From Ensifer adhaerens (GTDB taxonomy: Bacteria > Pseudomonadota > Alphaproteobacteria > Rhizobiales > Rhizobiaceae): a DNA stretch of 64,000 nucleotides. Below are positions 11,060 to 21,807 of the stretch, one piece after another. A program made the position numbers and the translations under genes. Every line of letters begins with the position of its first letter. The stretch's first letter is position 1. The stretch spans positions 2,030,001 to 2,094,000 of the forward strand of contig OCMG01000004.1 of assembly GCA_900215285.1 (NCBI GenBank), given 5' to 3'. Below the pieces are notes generated by a model. The model did no database searches, was not told the DNA's origin, and worked only from the letters and a program-made list of their open reading frames with translations.

Positions 11060-11245
11060 TCAGGCCGCCGGCGTCTCCTCGCGGATGCGCGCCTTGATGT
11101 TTTCCACCATGTTTTCTCGGATAAGCGTCTCGCCATGCACCTGCCGCATGTGCTCGACGGCACGCCGGACGATCTCGGCTTCGTCTTCCGCCCGCGTATG
11201 CCATTGGCATCCGGGGACGAGCGTTGCGCATTCAAACAATCGCAT
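11060..11245 (-). CDS. DUF1059 small protein
   Basis: A 61-residue acidic protein with the DUF1059 pattern: an N-terminal FECATLVPGC-like segment with two Cys and a nearby His, then a helical half rich in charged residues with VEHMRQVHGE. DUF1059 proteins are small, of unknown function and sometimes described as metal-binding. The gene lies between the diguanylate cyclase and hemF, all on the minus strand but with separate spacing, so it is probably its own transcript. Confidence 0.8.
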   Translation of the reverse strand: MRLFECATLVPGCQWHTRAEDEAEIVRRAVEHMRQVHGETLIRENMVENIKARIREETPAA

Positions 11246-11315
11246 GATCCTTCTCCCGCTGTTTCGCTACGGTCCTAACAGGCCCGCAGGGGAGAAGTTC
11301 CCGCGAAATCACCGA

Positions 11316-12230
11316 TCAGGGCCAGCGTACCATGGGCGGCAGCGAGGACAGGATCGACTCGACATTGCCGCCCGTCTTCAGACCGAAGATCGTGCCGCGG
11401 TCGTAGAGAAGGTTGAACTCGACATAGCGGCCACGTCGGATCAACTGTTCCTCGCGATCCCGCTCGGTCCAGGGCGTATTGAAATTCGATTCCACGATCT
11501 TGGGGTAGACCATGGCGAAGGTGCGCCCGACATCGCGGGTGAACGCGAAGTCTGCTTCCCAGCCGCCCTTGTCTTCGGGCGAGTGCAGCCAATCATAGAA
11601 AATGCCGCCGATGCCGCGCGGCTCGTTGCGGTGCTTCAAATAGAAATAGTCGTCGCACCAGGCCTTGTATTTCTCGTAGTCCGCGACCGTCTCGTTGTGG
11701 CGGCAGGCAAGCTCCATGGCGCGGTGAAAGAGCTTGGTGTCGGGGTCGTATTGGGTGCGCCGACGATCGAGCACCGGCGTCAGGTCCGCGCCGCCGCCGA
11801 ACCAGTGCGAGGTGGTGACCACCATGCGGGTGTTCATGTGCACGGTCGGCACGTTGGGGTTCACGGGATGCGCAATCAGCGAAATGCCGGACGCCCAGAA
11901 GCGCGGGTCTTCCTCGGCGCCGGGAATGGTGGAGCGGAACTCGGGCGAGAATTCACCGTGGACGGTGGAGGTGTGAACGCCGACCTTTTCGAAGACGCGG
12001 CCCGTCATGACCGACATGCGTCCGCCACCGCCGCGACCCTCTTCGCGATGCCAGTCCTTGGGAACGAAACGGCCCGGGGCCCGATCGGAAAGGGGACCGG
12101 TCAGCTTGTCTTCCAGCGCCTCGAAGGACTGGCAGATCTGGTCACGCAGGCTTTCGAACCATTGGCGAGCCGCGCCCTTCCTGGCCTCGATGTCGGGCGG
12201 AAGGCCCTTCGGTAAGCTCGGTCTCTGCAT
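11316..12230 (-). CDS. hemF: Oxygen-dependent coproporphyrinogen-III oxidase
   Basis: A 304-residue enzyme of heme synthesis that decarboxylates two propionates of coproporphyrinogen III using O2. Family signatures are clear: HMNTRMV and [10 protein letters not shown] in the middle, and GGIFYDWL around residue 207. Length matches bacterial HemF (about 300). No other heme genes are adjacent. A partial FNR-like half-site lies upstream (12241-12254) but is too weak to claim oxygen regulation. Confidence 0.95.
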   Translation of the reverse strand: MQRPSLPKGLPPDIEARKGAARQWFESLRDQICQSFEALEDKLTGPLSDRAPGRFVPKDWHREEGRGGGGRMSVMTGRVFEKVGVHTSTVHGEFSPEFRSTIPGAEEDPRFWASGISLIAHPVNPNVPTVHMNTRMVVTTSHWFGGGADLTPVLDRRRTQYDPDTKLFHRAMELACRHNETVADYEKYKAWCDDYFYLKHRNEPRGIGGIFYDWLHSPEDKGGWEADFAFTRDVGRTFAMVYPKIVESNFNTPWTERDREEQLIRRGRYVEFNLLYDRGTIFGLKTGGNVESILSSLPPMVRWP

Positions 12231-12389
12231 TCAGGCTATTCCGATTCCGATCAACGTCTTGCGGATGAGTTTTGAAACATCGATTCATCTAACAGCAGCG
12301 CGGGGCCGCATCCAGCCCGTGAATTGACTCTCCCCCGGGAAATGGCCATCTTGAGGCCATATATCGCAGTTTCTGGAAGGCGAGGCAGC

Positions 12390-12650
12390 ATGGCGCGGGT
12401 TCCCGGGCCTCCTCCCATGAACGGGCTGAGGCGCAAGATTGCAGAGGGCCGGCAGAGCAGGGCCGGCGCAGGCGAAGGTCGCTTCGTGCGAGAGACCTTT
12501 CTGTTGCCGCGTGAGGATGCGCGGGCCAAGGCGCGGGAATGGTTCGACAATTTTCCCAAGGCTGCCTATTGGACGGAAGTGGAGAGCTGGCGACAGCTTC
12601 CCGACGGCGCGATCGAGTTCACGATGCGCCGCCTGCCATCCGCTGATTGA
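12390..12650 (+). CDS. Conserved small protein of unknown function
   Basis: An 86-residue basic protein starting at the ATG at 12390, preceded by GAAGGCGAGG as a plausible ribosome site. The frame can be extended to 12324 without a better start. Sequence features are a Pro/Arg-rich N-terminus, then FLLPREDARAKAREWFDNFPKA-type helices and a C-terminal Trp-rich segment. I do not recognise the family. It is convergent with the ketopantoate reductase gene and overlaps its end by about 30 bases. No membrane segment is present. Confidence 0.6.
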   Translation: MARVPGPPPMNGLRRKIAEGRQSRAGAGEGRFVRETFLLPREDARAKAREWFDNFPKAAYWTEVESWRQLPDGAIEFTMRRLPSAD

Positions 12651-13650
12651 CCAGCGCCGAAATCTCGTCCGCCGTCCAGTTTTTGCGAGGATCGCATCCG
12701 GCCTGTTTCACCAGCGCCACGACCGTCTCGTTGGCCGGGCAGGGGACGCCATGGCGGCGGCCATGTTCGACGACAGCGCCGTTGAGGAAGTCGATCTCGG
12801 TTTTGCGACCGGCGGCAACGTCATCGGACATCGAGGAACGGGCATCCCTTGAAATCTTCTGGAGCTTCAGCCCTGTGCGATTGAAGAACCAGTCGGGCGT
12901 GGCGAGGACGAAGGGGATGAGCCGCGGCGGCAGCGGCCCGAGTTTTGCCGGCTCGATGTCCTCGACATTCATCACCTCCAGACATTCGTTCTGCAGCGTG
13001 GCCAGAAGCCGTCGCCATGCGCGCTTGCAGAGCTCGTTGTGCAGTGTCAGGCCGGAGAGCGCATTGAGGGGGTTGTTGAGGTTGAGAAGCAGCTTGCTCC
13101 ACTTGACCGCCCGCATGTCGTCCGCGAATTCGACAGGCGATGCCGTTCCCGCAAGCGGCGCCAGTGCGGCTTCGAGGGCGGCGTGGCGGCCGATCACCAG
13201 CTTGCCGGCACTGGTCTTGCGAAAATGCGCAGAGCGGGGCCGCACGACGTTATAGGGCACCATGCCCTCGATGATCGTCCGTCCCGGCAGAAGCTGCGAA
13301 AGCCGGTCGGCATTGTCCACGCCGTTCTGCAGGGACAGGATGAGGGCCGAGGGGCGGGCCGACGCGGCGATCTGGGCCGCTGCCGCCGCATCATCGGTGA
13401 CCTTGACGCACAACGCGATGATGTCGGCCTCTGCGAGCGCATCGGGTGTGGTCGAAAAAGCGACGTCCCGCGAAGCGAAGATACGTGTCTTTCCGTCTCC
13501 CTCGACACATGCGCCCTCTTCGGCAACATGGCGGGCGAGGGTCGGACGGCCGATGAAGCGAATGTCGAGGCCGGCGGCAAGCCAGGTCAGTCCGACATGG
13601 CAGCCGATCGAGCCCGCACCGAAGACGACGATCTTCGCATTTGCTGTCAT
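12619..13650 (-). CDS. 2-dehydropantoate 2-reductase (ApbA/PanE family)
   Basis: A 343-residue NADP-dependent oxidoreductase. The N-terminal Rossmann motif is VFGAGSIGCHVG, followed by the LSLQNGVDN segment typical of ketopantoate reductases and the catalytic Lys in VKWSKLLLNLNNPLNAL. Members reduce ketopantoate in pantothenate synthesis, but several rhizobial paralogs have other substrates, so PanE activity is not assured. The MFS gene upstream overlaps its start by four bases (ATGA), indicating one operon. Confidence 0.85.
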   Translation of the reverse strand: MTANAKIVVFGAGSIGCHVGLTWLAAGLDIRFIGRPTLARHVAEEGACVEGDGKTRIFASRDVAFSTTPDALAEADIIALCVKVTDDAAAAAQIAASARPSALILSLQNGVDNADRLSQLLPGRTIIEGMVPYNVVRPRSAHFRKTSAGKLVIGRHAALEAALAPLAGTASPVEFADDMRAVKWSKLLLNLNNPLNALSGLTLHNELCKRAWRRLLATLQNECLEVMNVEDIEPAKLGPLPPRLIPFVLATPDWFFNRTGLKLQKISRDARSSMSDDVAAGRKTEIDFLNGAVVEHGRRHGVPCPANETVVALVKQAGCDPRKNWTADEISALVNQRMAGGAS

Positions 13651-14855
13651 GACAGTTTGCCTGCTGTTTTCCGGACCGGCTCATTCAGCATTTCCGCAAT
13701 CGCGATCGGCAGCGTCAGCAGGAAACCCACCGCGGCGATGGCCGGCCAGCCGAAATGCGCATAGAGCACGGGGCCGAATGCGGAGGTGATCGAACCCGCC
13801 ACGAAGATCGAGGTGATGTAGGCGGAGTTGATGCGGCCGCGTTCTTCCTCGGACAGCGCGTAGATCAGGCGCTGGCTGATCACCTGGTTGGATTGCACGC
13901 AGGCGTCGAAGAGCGCCGCCGCGATCATCAGCGCGATGACGGCGCCGCTTTCGGCCAGGAAGTCCGTCAGCGCGAGGATGATGGCCGCGCCCAATCCGGC
14001 CGTGATCGTGGCGGCACGCGACAGTCCCCTGTCGGCCACGCGACCGGCGAGCGGCGCGGCGAGCGCGCCGCCGGCACCCGCCAGCGCGAAGAGGGCAATG
14101 TCCTGCTGATCATAGCCGAAGCGGTCGGCCAGCAACAGGGGAACCGTGGTCCAGAAGGCCGTGAACATGCCGAAAAGCGACATCTGGTAGGCCATGCGCC
14201 GGCGCAGCACGCCGTAGCGCATGACTGTGACGGCCGTCGAGCGCAGGGTGCTGAGGTAGCCCTCCTTCAGTGCAGGCTGGCGGGTGGGCAGCAGGGCGCG
14301 CAGCAGCACGCCGATCAGCAGCGTCATGCCTGCAGCTATGAAGAAGACGCCGCGCCAGCCGACGACGCTGGCGAGAAAGCTCGAAAACGGGCGGGCGAGC
14401 ATGATGCCGGTGATCAGGCCGGCCATGACCGTGCCAATGACCCGCCCGCGCCGCGCTGTCGACGCCATGCCTGCCACCATCGGAACGAGGATCTGTGCGC
14501 CAACGCAGGCCGCACCCGCGACGACTGCCGAGGCGAGGAACGTCGCCTCGTTGCCCGAGACCCCGATGGCGGCCAGCGCCAGCGCGGTGATGATGAGACT
14601 GATCGTGACCAGCATGCGGTTCTCGTAGCGATCTGCCAGGGGGACGATGAGCGCAAGGCCGAGGCCATAGCCGATCTGCATGGCGGTGACGATCAGCCCT
14701 GCCGACTGGCGCGAAAGGCCGATATCGCGGCTGATCGGGTCGATCAGCGGCTGTGCATAGTAGATCGTGGCGACGAGCACGCCGGAACCAATGGCGGCCA
14801 GCCAGACCATCAGCGCGGTCGGTTCGGTCGAAACGTCGGCGCGGGCATCGGACAT
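13647..14855 (-). CDS. MFS transporter, drug-exporter type
   Basis: A 402-residue major facilitator with twelve predicted membrane helices. The ATG at 14855 is used because the frame extension to 14882 needs a GTG without a ribosome site. The loop after helix 2 reads LADRYENR, the usual MFS signature, and helix 5 has GRVIGTVMAGLITGIMLAR, typical of DHA1 exporters. It overlaps and is co-transcribed with the ketopantoate-reductase-like gene. Substrate unknown. Confidence 0.85.
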   Translation of the reverse strand: MSDARADVSTEPTALMVWLAAIGSGVLVATIYYAQPLIDPISRDIGLSRQSAGLIVTAMQIGYGLGLALIVPLADRYENRMLVTISLIITALALAAIGVSGNEATFLASAVVAGAACVGAQILVPMVAGMASTARRGRVIGTVMAGLITGIMLARPFSSFLASVVGWRGVFFIAAGMTLLIGVLLRALLPTRQPALKEGYLSTLRSTAVTVMRYGVLRRRMAYQMSLFGMFTAFWTTVPLLLADRFGYDQQDIALFALAGAGGALAAPLAGRVADRGLSRAATITAGLGAAIILALTDFLAESGAVIALMIAAALFDACVQSNQVISQRLIYALSEEERGRINSAYITSIFVAGSITSAFGPVLYAHFGWPAIAAVGFLLTLPIAIAEMLNEPVRKTAGKLS

Positions 14856-15136
14856 TCGGGACTCTCTATGACAGGCGGACACAAGCGTGAACGCGGTTCA
14901 CGGCCGGTTCGCTCGGGAACGGGGACGGATGAAGGGGGCTTGCCCTGACGCGGCTCTTGGCGAGACCGCGACGCAGAGGCATCTTAGACCGGAAAAACGC
15001 CGGCTCACAACCCGTTTCCCGGCATCGCATTTGATTCAATTCCCACCTTTCGTGGAAACACCATTTCAACCTGTCTCGATTAATATGATCATCGACGAAT
15101 TGCGAATTGTTCGCATGATGGACATGGGAGATGGCA

Positions 15137-16087
15137 ATGTCCGGCGTGACCTATAATAGCAGTGCTGCCGGTGCGCTGGCGGTTCTGACCGGATCAACCC
15201 AGGCGCTGGAAGACCAGCAGCGGGTGATGTCTGTCGGCAAGAAGGTCAATTCGGCCTCCGACAATGCCGCCTACTGGTCGATTTCCAAGGCCATGAGTTC
15301 CACCGGCATGTCGATGTCCGCCGCAGCGGATGCCTCCGAACTGGGGGCGGCGACGGCCGACGCCGCCAGCCTCGGCATGAACAAGGCGACCGAACTCGTC
15401 CAGGACATCCAGACAAAGCTGATCATGGCGAAGGCCAAGGGTGCGGACAGAAGCGCGCTCAACAATGAAATCACGCAACTCAAGGAACAGCTTGGAACCG
15501 TGATGAAATCGGCAGGCTTTTCCGGCCAGAACTGGCTTTCGAGCGGTGCGGCCAAGCCTGGAACCACGTCGCTTGTCGCTTCCATCTCGACCAACAAGGA
15601 CGGCGCGACGGTCGTCAACGGCCTCGATTTCGACACGTCCAAGGTCAATCTCGCCTCTACCGGCAACGCGGCTGACGGCCTGCTGACGAAGGATTACGCA
15701 GTCACCACCAAGGGCGGCGGCAGCTACAATTACCACCTGCTCGATGTCGGCTCGGCAACGCCCGCGGGCGGCAGCGAGATCGCTTTGACGAATGCGACCA
15801 GCGATGACGAGATCAACGGCATGATTTCGGCAGTCGGCGGCATGCTCAACAACATGTGGGCCGGCGCATCCGAACTCGGCTCCGTGTCCGGCCGCCTTCA
15901 GGGCACGTCCACCGTCATGCAGCGCCTGCAGGATACGCTCGACATTGCGACCGGCCGGCTGGTGGATGCCAATATGTCGAAGGTCGCCGCCAACATGGCC
16001 GCGGCGAAGGCTGCCGCGCAATTCAGCATGGTCGGGCTCAATATTGCCAACCAGCAGGGCGCCAACTCCTTCGCGCTGTTCCGCTGA
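15137..16087 (+). CDS. Divergent solitary flagellin
   Basis: A 316-residue flagellin. The second ATG (15137) is preferred because GGAG lies directly against the first ATG (15131) but six bases before the second. The N-terminal region has the flagellin pattern of a Ser/Ala-rich helix, then QRVMSVGKKVNSASDNAAYW, the family's SG-x-x-I-N-x-A-x-D-D element in divergent form. The C-terminus ends with QQGANSFALFR, typical for filament proteins. The central domain is short. No other flagellar gene is nearby, and the N-terminus differs from standard rhizobial FlaA-D. Its stop abuts the stop of trmL on the other strand. Confidence 0.88.
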   Translation: MSGVTYNSSAAGALAVLTGSTQALEDQQRVMSVGKKVNSASDNAAYWSISKAMSSTGMSMSAAADASELGAATADAASLGMNKATELVQDIQTKLIMAKAKGADRSALNNEITQLKEQLGTVMKSAGFSGQNWLSSGAAKPGTTSLVASISTNKDGATVVNGLDFDTSKVNLASTGNAADGLLTKDYAVTTKGGGSYNYHLLDVGSATPAGGSEIALTNATSDDEINGMISAVGGMLNNMWAGASELGSVSGRLQGTSTVMQRLQDTLDIATGRLVDANMSKVAANMAAAKAAAQFSMVGLNIANQQGANSFALFR

Positions 16088-16561
16088 TCAGGCGACGGGC
16101 GCAAACCCGCCCGTCTGCCGCAGCGCTTCCCCCGCAATCATGGCCGCAGACAGTGCGACGTTGATCGAGCGCTGCCCCGGCGCCATCGGGATGAGAATGC
16201 GCGCATCCGCCCGCTCGTGGACATGATCCGGCACGCCGGCGCTTTCCCTTCCGAAAAGCAGGATGTCATCCGGCCTGAATGGGAATTCGGCATAGGAGGC
16301 GGCTGCCTTCGTGCTTGCCAGCACCACGCGGCGACCGCTCGCCTTGCGCCATCCCTCGAAGGCCTCGAAGTTCACGTGCCGCGTCATGGTCACCGAGGCG
16401 ATGTAGTCCATGCCGGCGCGCTTGAGGTTCTTGTCGGAGAGCACGAAGCCGGCCGGCTCGATGATGTCGACAGTCATCCCCATGCAGGCGGCAAAGCGCA
16501 GGATCGTGCCTGTATTGCCGGGAATGTCGGGCTGATAGAGGGCGATTTTCAGGGCGGGCAT
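16088..16561 (-). CDS. trmL: tRNA (cytidine(34)-2'-O)-methyltransferase
   Basis: A SPOUT-class methyltransferase of 157 residues that modifies the wobble base of tRNA-Leu isoacceptors. It starts with ALKIALYQPDIPGNTGTILR, the TrmL N-terminus, and the SAM-binding knot includes LLFGRESAGVP and IPMAPGQRSINVALSAAM. The ATG at 16561 fits the family length; the frame runs 17 codons further upstream. It is convergent with the flagellin gene, with stop codons back to back. Confidence 0.93.
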   Translation of the reverse strand: MPALKIALYQPDIPGNTGTILRFAACMGMTVDIIEPAGFVLSDKNLKRAGMDYIASVTMTRHVNFEAFEGWRKASGRRVVLASTKAAASYAEFPFRPDDILLFGRESAGVPDHVHERADARILIPMAPGQRSINVALSAAMIAGEALRQTGGFAPVA

Positions 16562-16727
16562 GGGATTTGCTTCTTCAAACGATGATTCAACGGCTTCGAA
16601 ACCTGATTCCATTAGGCCGGGCAGGGTATTGAATACAAATACTTTTCGCTCAGTGTTCGTTATATCTGTGGCGATGCTGCCACAGATTGTCAGGAATGCC
16701 TTCTATTTATCTTTGAGGGTGGTCAAG

Positions 16728-16767
16728 CGGGTTGAACGCGGTTATGTTCGTCACCACTTTCAACCCG
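16728..16767 (+). promoter_or_regulatory. Hairpin just before micro-ORF ribosome site
   Basis: A perfect nine-base inverted repeat, CGGGTTGAA at 16728-16736 and TTCAACCCG at 16759-16767, with a 22-base loop. It is followed after a few bases by AAGGAGGAGG and a start codon. In RNA this hairpin would sit right beside the ribosome site, so it could control translation of the micro-ORF or act as an mRNA stabiliser. Function is inferred. Confidence 0.45.
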
Positions 16768-16785
16768 ATCAAGGAGGAGGCATTG

Positions 16786-16854
16786 ATGGATCACATTCCG
16801 GTCTGGCGCATTCGCCTTCTTGTCCATATCTGGGCCGACGTCCGGCTGTCCTGA
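16786..16854 (+). CDS. Possible 22-residue leader peptide
   Basis: An ATG at 16786 lies five bases after AAGGAGGAGG, the best ribosome site in this part of the window, and opens a 22-codon frame ending in TGA at 16852. The peptide reads MDHIPVWRIRLLVHIWADVR plus Leu-Ser, with two Trp and three Arg. It ends 135 bases before the ABC exporter start. It may be a regulatory leader or a small membrane-associated peptide. No homology is known to me. Confidence 0.35.
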   Translation: MDHIPVWRIRLLVHIWADVRLS

Positions 16855-16989
16855 CGGGTTATAGATTTCCAGTTCCATTGCGGAAATTTGCGTTCGGACA
16901 TTGTTCCGAGCCCGACCTGTCATCGTCTGGATTCCCTGTTTCAATAGTTTGCCCGCATCTGAATACGGGCCCAAGAGGAGAGAACCGCC

Positions 16990-18846
16990 ATGTTCGGCTG
17001 GTTTGAAAAACGCATCAATCCGTTCCCGCCGGAGGTTCCGGAAACGCCGCCGGCGCGGTTCCTGGCCTTCTGCCTGCATTATTCCAAGGGTGTCATCGGC
17101 TGGCTCGTGCTGATGGCGGTGCTGACCGCGATGATCTCGGTCGGTGAAGTCATGCTGTTCAGCTTCCTCGGCAATATCGTCGACTGGCTGACGAATGCCA
17201 ATCGCGAGACGTTCCTTCAGGACGAAGGCATGAAACTCGCCTTCATGGGGGGCTTCGTGCTGATCGGTCTGCCGCTTATCGTGTTCGCGCAGTCCACGAT
17301 CATGCATCAGGTGCTGCTCGGCAATTATCCGATGATCGCGCGCTGGCAGATGCATCGTTATCTGCTGCGCCAGACCGTCTCGTTCTTCGCCAACGAATTT
17401 GCCGGCCGGGTTTCGACCAAGGTCATGCAGACGTCGCTGGCCGTGCGCGAAGTGATGATGAAGGTGCTCGACGTTCTGGTTTACGTCGTCGTCTACTTCG
17501 TCTCCATGCTGGCGGTGGTGGCTGCCGCCGACTGGCGGCTTGCCATGCCGCTGGTCTTCTGGCTCTGCATCTATATCGGCCTGCTCGTCTATTTCATCCC
17601 GCGTCTTCGCAAGATTTCCGAAGCGCAGGCGGATGCGCGCTCCATGATGACGGGCCGCATCGTCGACAGCTACACCAACATTTCGACCGTGAAGCTGTTC
17701 TCGCATGCAGGGCGTGAAGAGGATTACGCGAAGGAAGGCATGTCCGTGTTTCTGGACACGGTGCACGGGCAGATGCGTTACGTCACGCTCTACCATTCGC
17801 TGGTCTATTTCAACAACGCGGTGGCGCTGTTCCTTGTCGGCGGTCTCGGGCTGTGGTTCTGGCAGTCGGGCGTCGTCGCCATCGGTGCGCTTGCCGTCTC
17901 CATGTCGCTCACCATGCGCATCAACGGCATGTCGCAGTGGATCATGTGGGAAATCTCGGCGCTGTTCGAGAATGTCGGCACGGTCTATGACGGCATGGCG
18001 ATGCTGTCGAAGAAGGTGGATGTCGTCGACCGGGAAGGGGCCAAGGCCCTTACCGCATCGAAGGGCGAGATCCGCTTCGAGGGCGCGCGCTTCCACTACG
18101 GCAAGAACAAGGGTGTCATAGAGCATCTCGATCTGGCGATTGCGCCGGGCGAGAAGATCGGTCTCGTCGGCCGCTCTGGTGCGGGCAAGACAACGCTCAT
18201 GAACCTGCTCCTGCGCTTCTACGATCTGGAAGCGGGGCGCATCACGCTCGACGGGACGGATATCGCGACCCTCGAGCAGGATTCGCTGCGCTCCCAGATC
18301 GGCGTCGTCACGCAGGATACCTCGCTACTGCACCGCTCCATTCGCGAGAACATCGCCTATGGCCGGCCGGATGCCAGCGACGAGGAGATCATCGCGGCGG
18401 CGAAGCGGGCCAATGCCTGGGAGTTCATCGACACGCTGGAGGACCAGAAAGGCCGCCGCGGTCTCGACGCCCAGGTCGGCGAGCGGGGCGTCAAGCTCTC
18501 CGGCGGCCAGCGCCAGCGTATCGCCATTGCCCGCGTCTTCCTCAAGGATGCGCCAGTGCTGATCCTCGACGAGGCGACCTCGGCTCTGGACTCGGAAGTC
18601 GAGGCCGCGATCCAGGAAAACCTCTTCGCCCTCATGCAGGGCAAGACGGTGATCGCGATTGCCCACCGGCTTTCGACGCTGACCGAGATGGACCGCCTGG
18701 TCGTGCTCGAACAGGGCGCGATTGCCGAGACCGGCTCGCATGGCGAGCTGTTGCAACAGGGCGGGCTCTATGCCAGCCTCTGGGCACGGCAGTCCGGCGG
18801 GTTCCTGGCGGATGAGGATGGCGAGGTGGAGCAGGCGGCGGAGTAG
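16990..18846 (+). CDS. ABC exporter, fused permease and ATPase (first of two)
   Basis: A 618-residue half-transporter: six membrane helices in residues 30-330, then a nucleotide-binding domain. Walker A is GRSGAGKTT (about 398), the signature is LSGGQRQRIAIAR, Walker B is VLILDEATSALD and the H-loop is IAHRLST, so ATPase residues are complete. The ribosome site AAGAGGAGAG precedes the ATG. A second exporter with closely similar architecture follows a 1-kb repeat region. Substrate unknown; lipid or multidrug export are typical for the family. Confidence 0.92.
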   Translation: MFGWFEKRINPFPPEVPETPPARFLAFCLHYSKGVIGWLVLMAVLTAMISVGEVMLFSFLGNIVDWLTNANRETFLQDEGMKLAFMGGFVLIGLPLIVFAQSTIMHQVLLGNYPMIARWQMHRYLLRQTVSFFANEFAGRVSTKVMQTSLAVREVMMKVLDVLVYVVVYFVSMLAVVAAADWRLAMPLVFWLCIYIGLLVYFIPRLRKISEAQADARSMMTGRIVDSYTNISTVKLFSHAGREEDYAKEGMSVFLDTVHGQMRYVTLYHSLVYFNNAVALFLVGGLGLWFWQSGVVAIGALAVSMSLTMRINGMSQWIMWEISALFENVGTVYDGMAMLSKKVDVVDREGAKALTASKGEIRFEGARFHYGKNKGVIEHLDLAIAPGEKIGLVGRSGAGKTTLMNLLLRFYDLEAGRITLDGTDIATLEQDSLRSQIGVVTQDTSLLHRSIRENIAYGRPDASDEEIIAAAKRANAWEFIDTLEDQKGRRGLDAQVGERGVKLSGGQRQRIAIARVFLKDAPVLILDEATSALDSEVEAAIQENLFALMQGKTVIAIAHRLSTLTEMDRLVVLEQGAIAETGSHGELLQQGGLYASLWARQSGGFLADEDGEVEQAAE

Positions 18847-18892
18847 GGGGCTTGCCGCGACGTCACTCTCCCCCCCCCTTGAGGGGGAGAAA

Positions 18893-18933
18893 GCGATTTC
18901 AACATTTAGCTTCAGCTAAGTGTTAGAAATCGC
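18893..18933. repeat. 18-bp stem palindrome
   Basis: GCGATTTCAACATTTAGC pairs across a four-base TTCA loop with GCTAAGTGTT-A-GAAATCGC, with one G:U pair and one bulged base. It lies 46 bases after the first ABC exporter gene. It has no U-tract and looks like a repeat unit more than an intrinsic terminator, although as RNA it could protect the exporter mRNA 3' end. Confidence 0.7.
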
Positions 18934-18977
18934 AAGAGAGGGGGTAACGCTGCGGGGACAAAACTTCCCCCTCACCT

Positions 18978-19020
18978 GGAAAATCTAGCACTTAGCGTTC
19001 CGCTAAGATGCTGATTTTCC
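18978..19020. repeat. 19-nt arm palindrome
   Basis: GGAAAATCTAGCACTTAGC faces GCTAAGATGCTGATTTTCC across a GTTCC loop. The inner TTAGC/GCTAA core matches that of the neighbouring palindrome at 18893-18933, so the two share a motif. It stands directly beside the 21-base GGGAGAGG-type element that recurs inverted 500 bases away. Confidence 0.7.
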
Positions 19021-19848
19021 TTCCTCTCCCACAGGGGGAGAGGCTAACCCAGCCGCACCAATTTTCCCCACCTTCATGAACTCCCCTTATCCTATCGTTC
19101 TCCCGCCACCGGATGAACCAGCGACGGTTGGCTCAGGCGGGAGGAGAGCTTGGTGGTGTCCCTCGTAACGTGCGGTGGATGTCATCAGGGGGCGCGGGCG
19201 GCGGTTGATCTGACACATCAACCGAAACGACTCCCCCGATGGGCTGCGAATAGCTCGGCGGCCTGGCAACGCCAGAGAACCCGTCTGCCTCCGCAGACGG
19301 TTTAGCGAGGCGGCCCGCGCTTGAGGATCAGGATCGGATGCGGTCCTGCCTTGCAGATCTCGACGGGTCGCGCTGGCGCTCCGCCGTATTTTTTAAACTA
19401 CCATCAGGGCGGCGCGTCAGCGTGGCTCTCCGGAAGCCGATGTCCAGAGAAAGGGATGGAGGCGATGGAACCGGAGCTTAACTCGGGAGAGGTTTTTTCC
19501 GAGGCTTTTGGCGTGCCGCAGCCCCGTCCTCTCCCCCTGTGGGAGAGGATAGCTCGCCCCAAGAGGCGAAGCCGATTGGTTTGGCGAGCTTGGTGAGGGG
19601 GGGAACTGCAACGGCGCAGATCGGCAAGACCCCCTCACCAAGTGCGCCCAGCACTCGCCTGCGGCTCGCACGGGCTTACTATCCTCTCCCACAAGGGGAG
19701 AGGACAAACTGCGAATGCGTCACCCACCTCACAAAATTGTAACGCCCCATCCGCCCCACATGATGCTAGTCTTATCCTGACAAACATAGACGCGGGAATC
19801 GCTTAGGGTCTCATCCGGAGATCTGACGAGAAGAGAAAGCAGCCATCC

Positions 19849-21726
<1,878 letters not shown>

Positions 21727-21747
21727 GGCTGGACTCTGCCGATGTAA

Positions 21748-21784
21748 GAAGGCGCTGCGGAAGGACCGCTGCGCCTTCTCTCTT
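21748..21784 (+). terminator. Rho-independent terminator after second ABC exporter
   Basis: A strong hairpin with arms GAAGGCGCTGCGG and CCGCTGCGCCTTC around an AAGGA loop, one internal T:T mismatch, and a pyrimidine tail TCTCTT. It lies about 20 bases after the exporter stop codon and before the convergent sugar transporter. Confidence 0.75.
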
Positions 21785-21807
21785 GATGACGCTATGACGA
21801 ACCGCCG

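Larger units (their letters stand above)
16562..16989. other. Intergenic leader region ahead of an ABC exporter
   Basis: This 428-base gap holds three inverted repeats (16666-16685, 16728-16767, 16951-16970) and a micro-ORF with a strong ribosome site at 16786. The part between 16620 and 16720 is AT-rich compared with the surroundings and could contain the exporter promoter, but no convincing -35/-10 pair stands out. A longer plus-strand frame across it lacks a ribosome site and coding character. Confidence 0.5.
18847..19848. repeat. Intergenic mosaic of inverted repeats
   Basis: About 1 kb without a gene. It holds two long hairpins (18893-18933 and 18978-19020), a 21-base element CCTCTCCCACAGGGGGAGAG+G at 19023-19043, an exact inverted copy at 19528-19548 and a third copy with one change at 19683-19703. 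A 13-base perfect inverted repeat CTTGGTGAGGGGG pairs 19589-19601 with 19630-19642. Short frames in the middle (19087-19742) have no ribosome sites. This looks like nested palindromic elements of the kind dispersed in rhizobial genomes. Dispersal elsewhere in the genome is inferred, not seen. Confidence 0.75.

Noticed and set aside
12241..12254. FNR-like site upstream of hemF
   Set aside because: Only one half (TTGAT) matches; the other half is ATCGG on the same strand.
16723..18126. 467-codon minus-strand frame
   Set aside because: It is antisense to the first ABC exporter and its leader.
19080..19530. Possible structured RNA gene (tmRNA or RNase P RNA) in the repeat region
   Set aside because: The conserved RNase P cores and a tRNA-like T-loop or tag-coding segment could not be found.
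19087..19742. Short frames of 60-96 codons in the repeat region
   Set aside because: They are embedded in palindromic DNA, lack ribosome sites and share no domain pattern.
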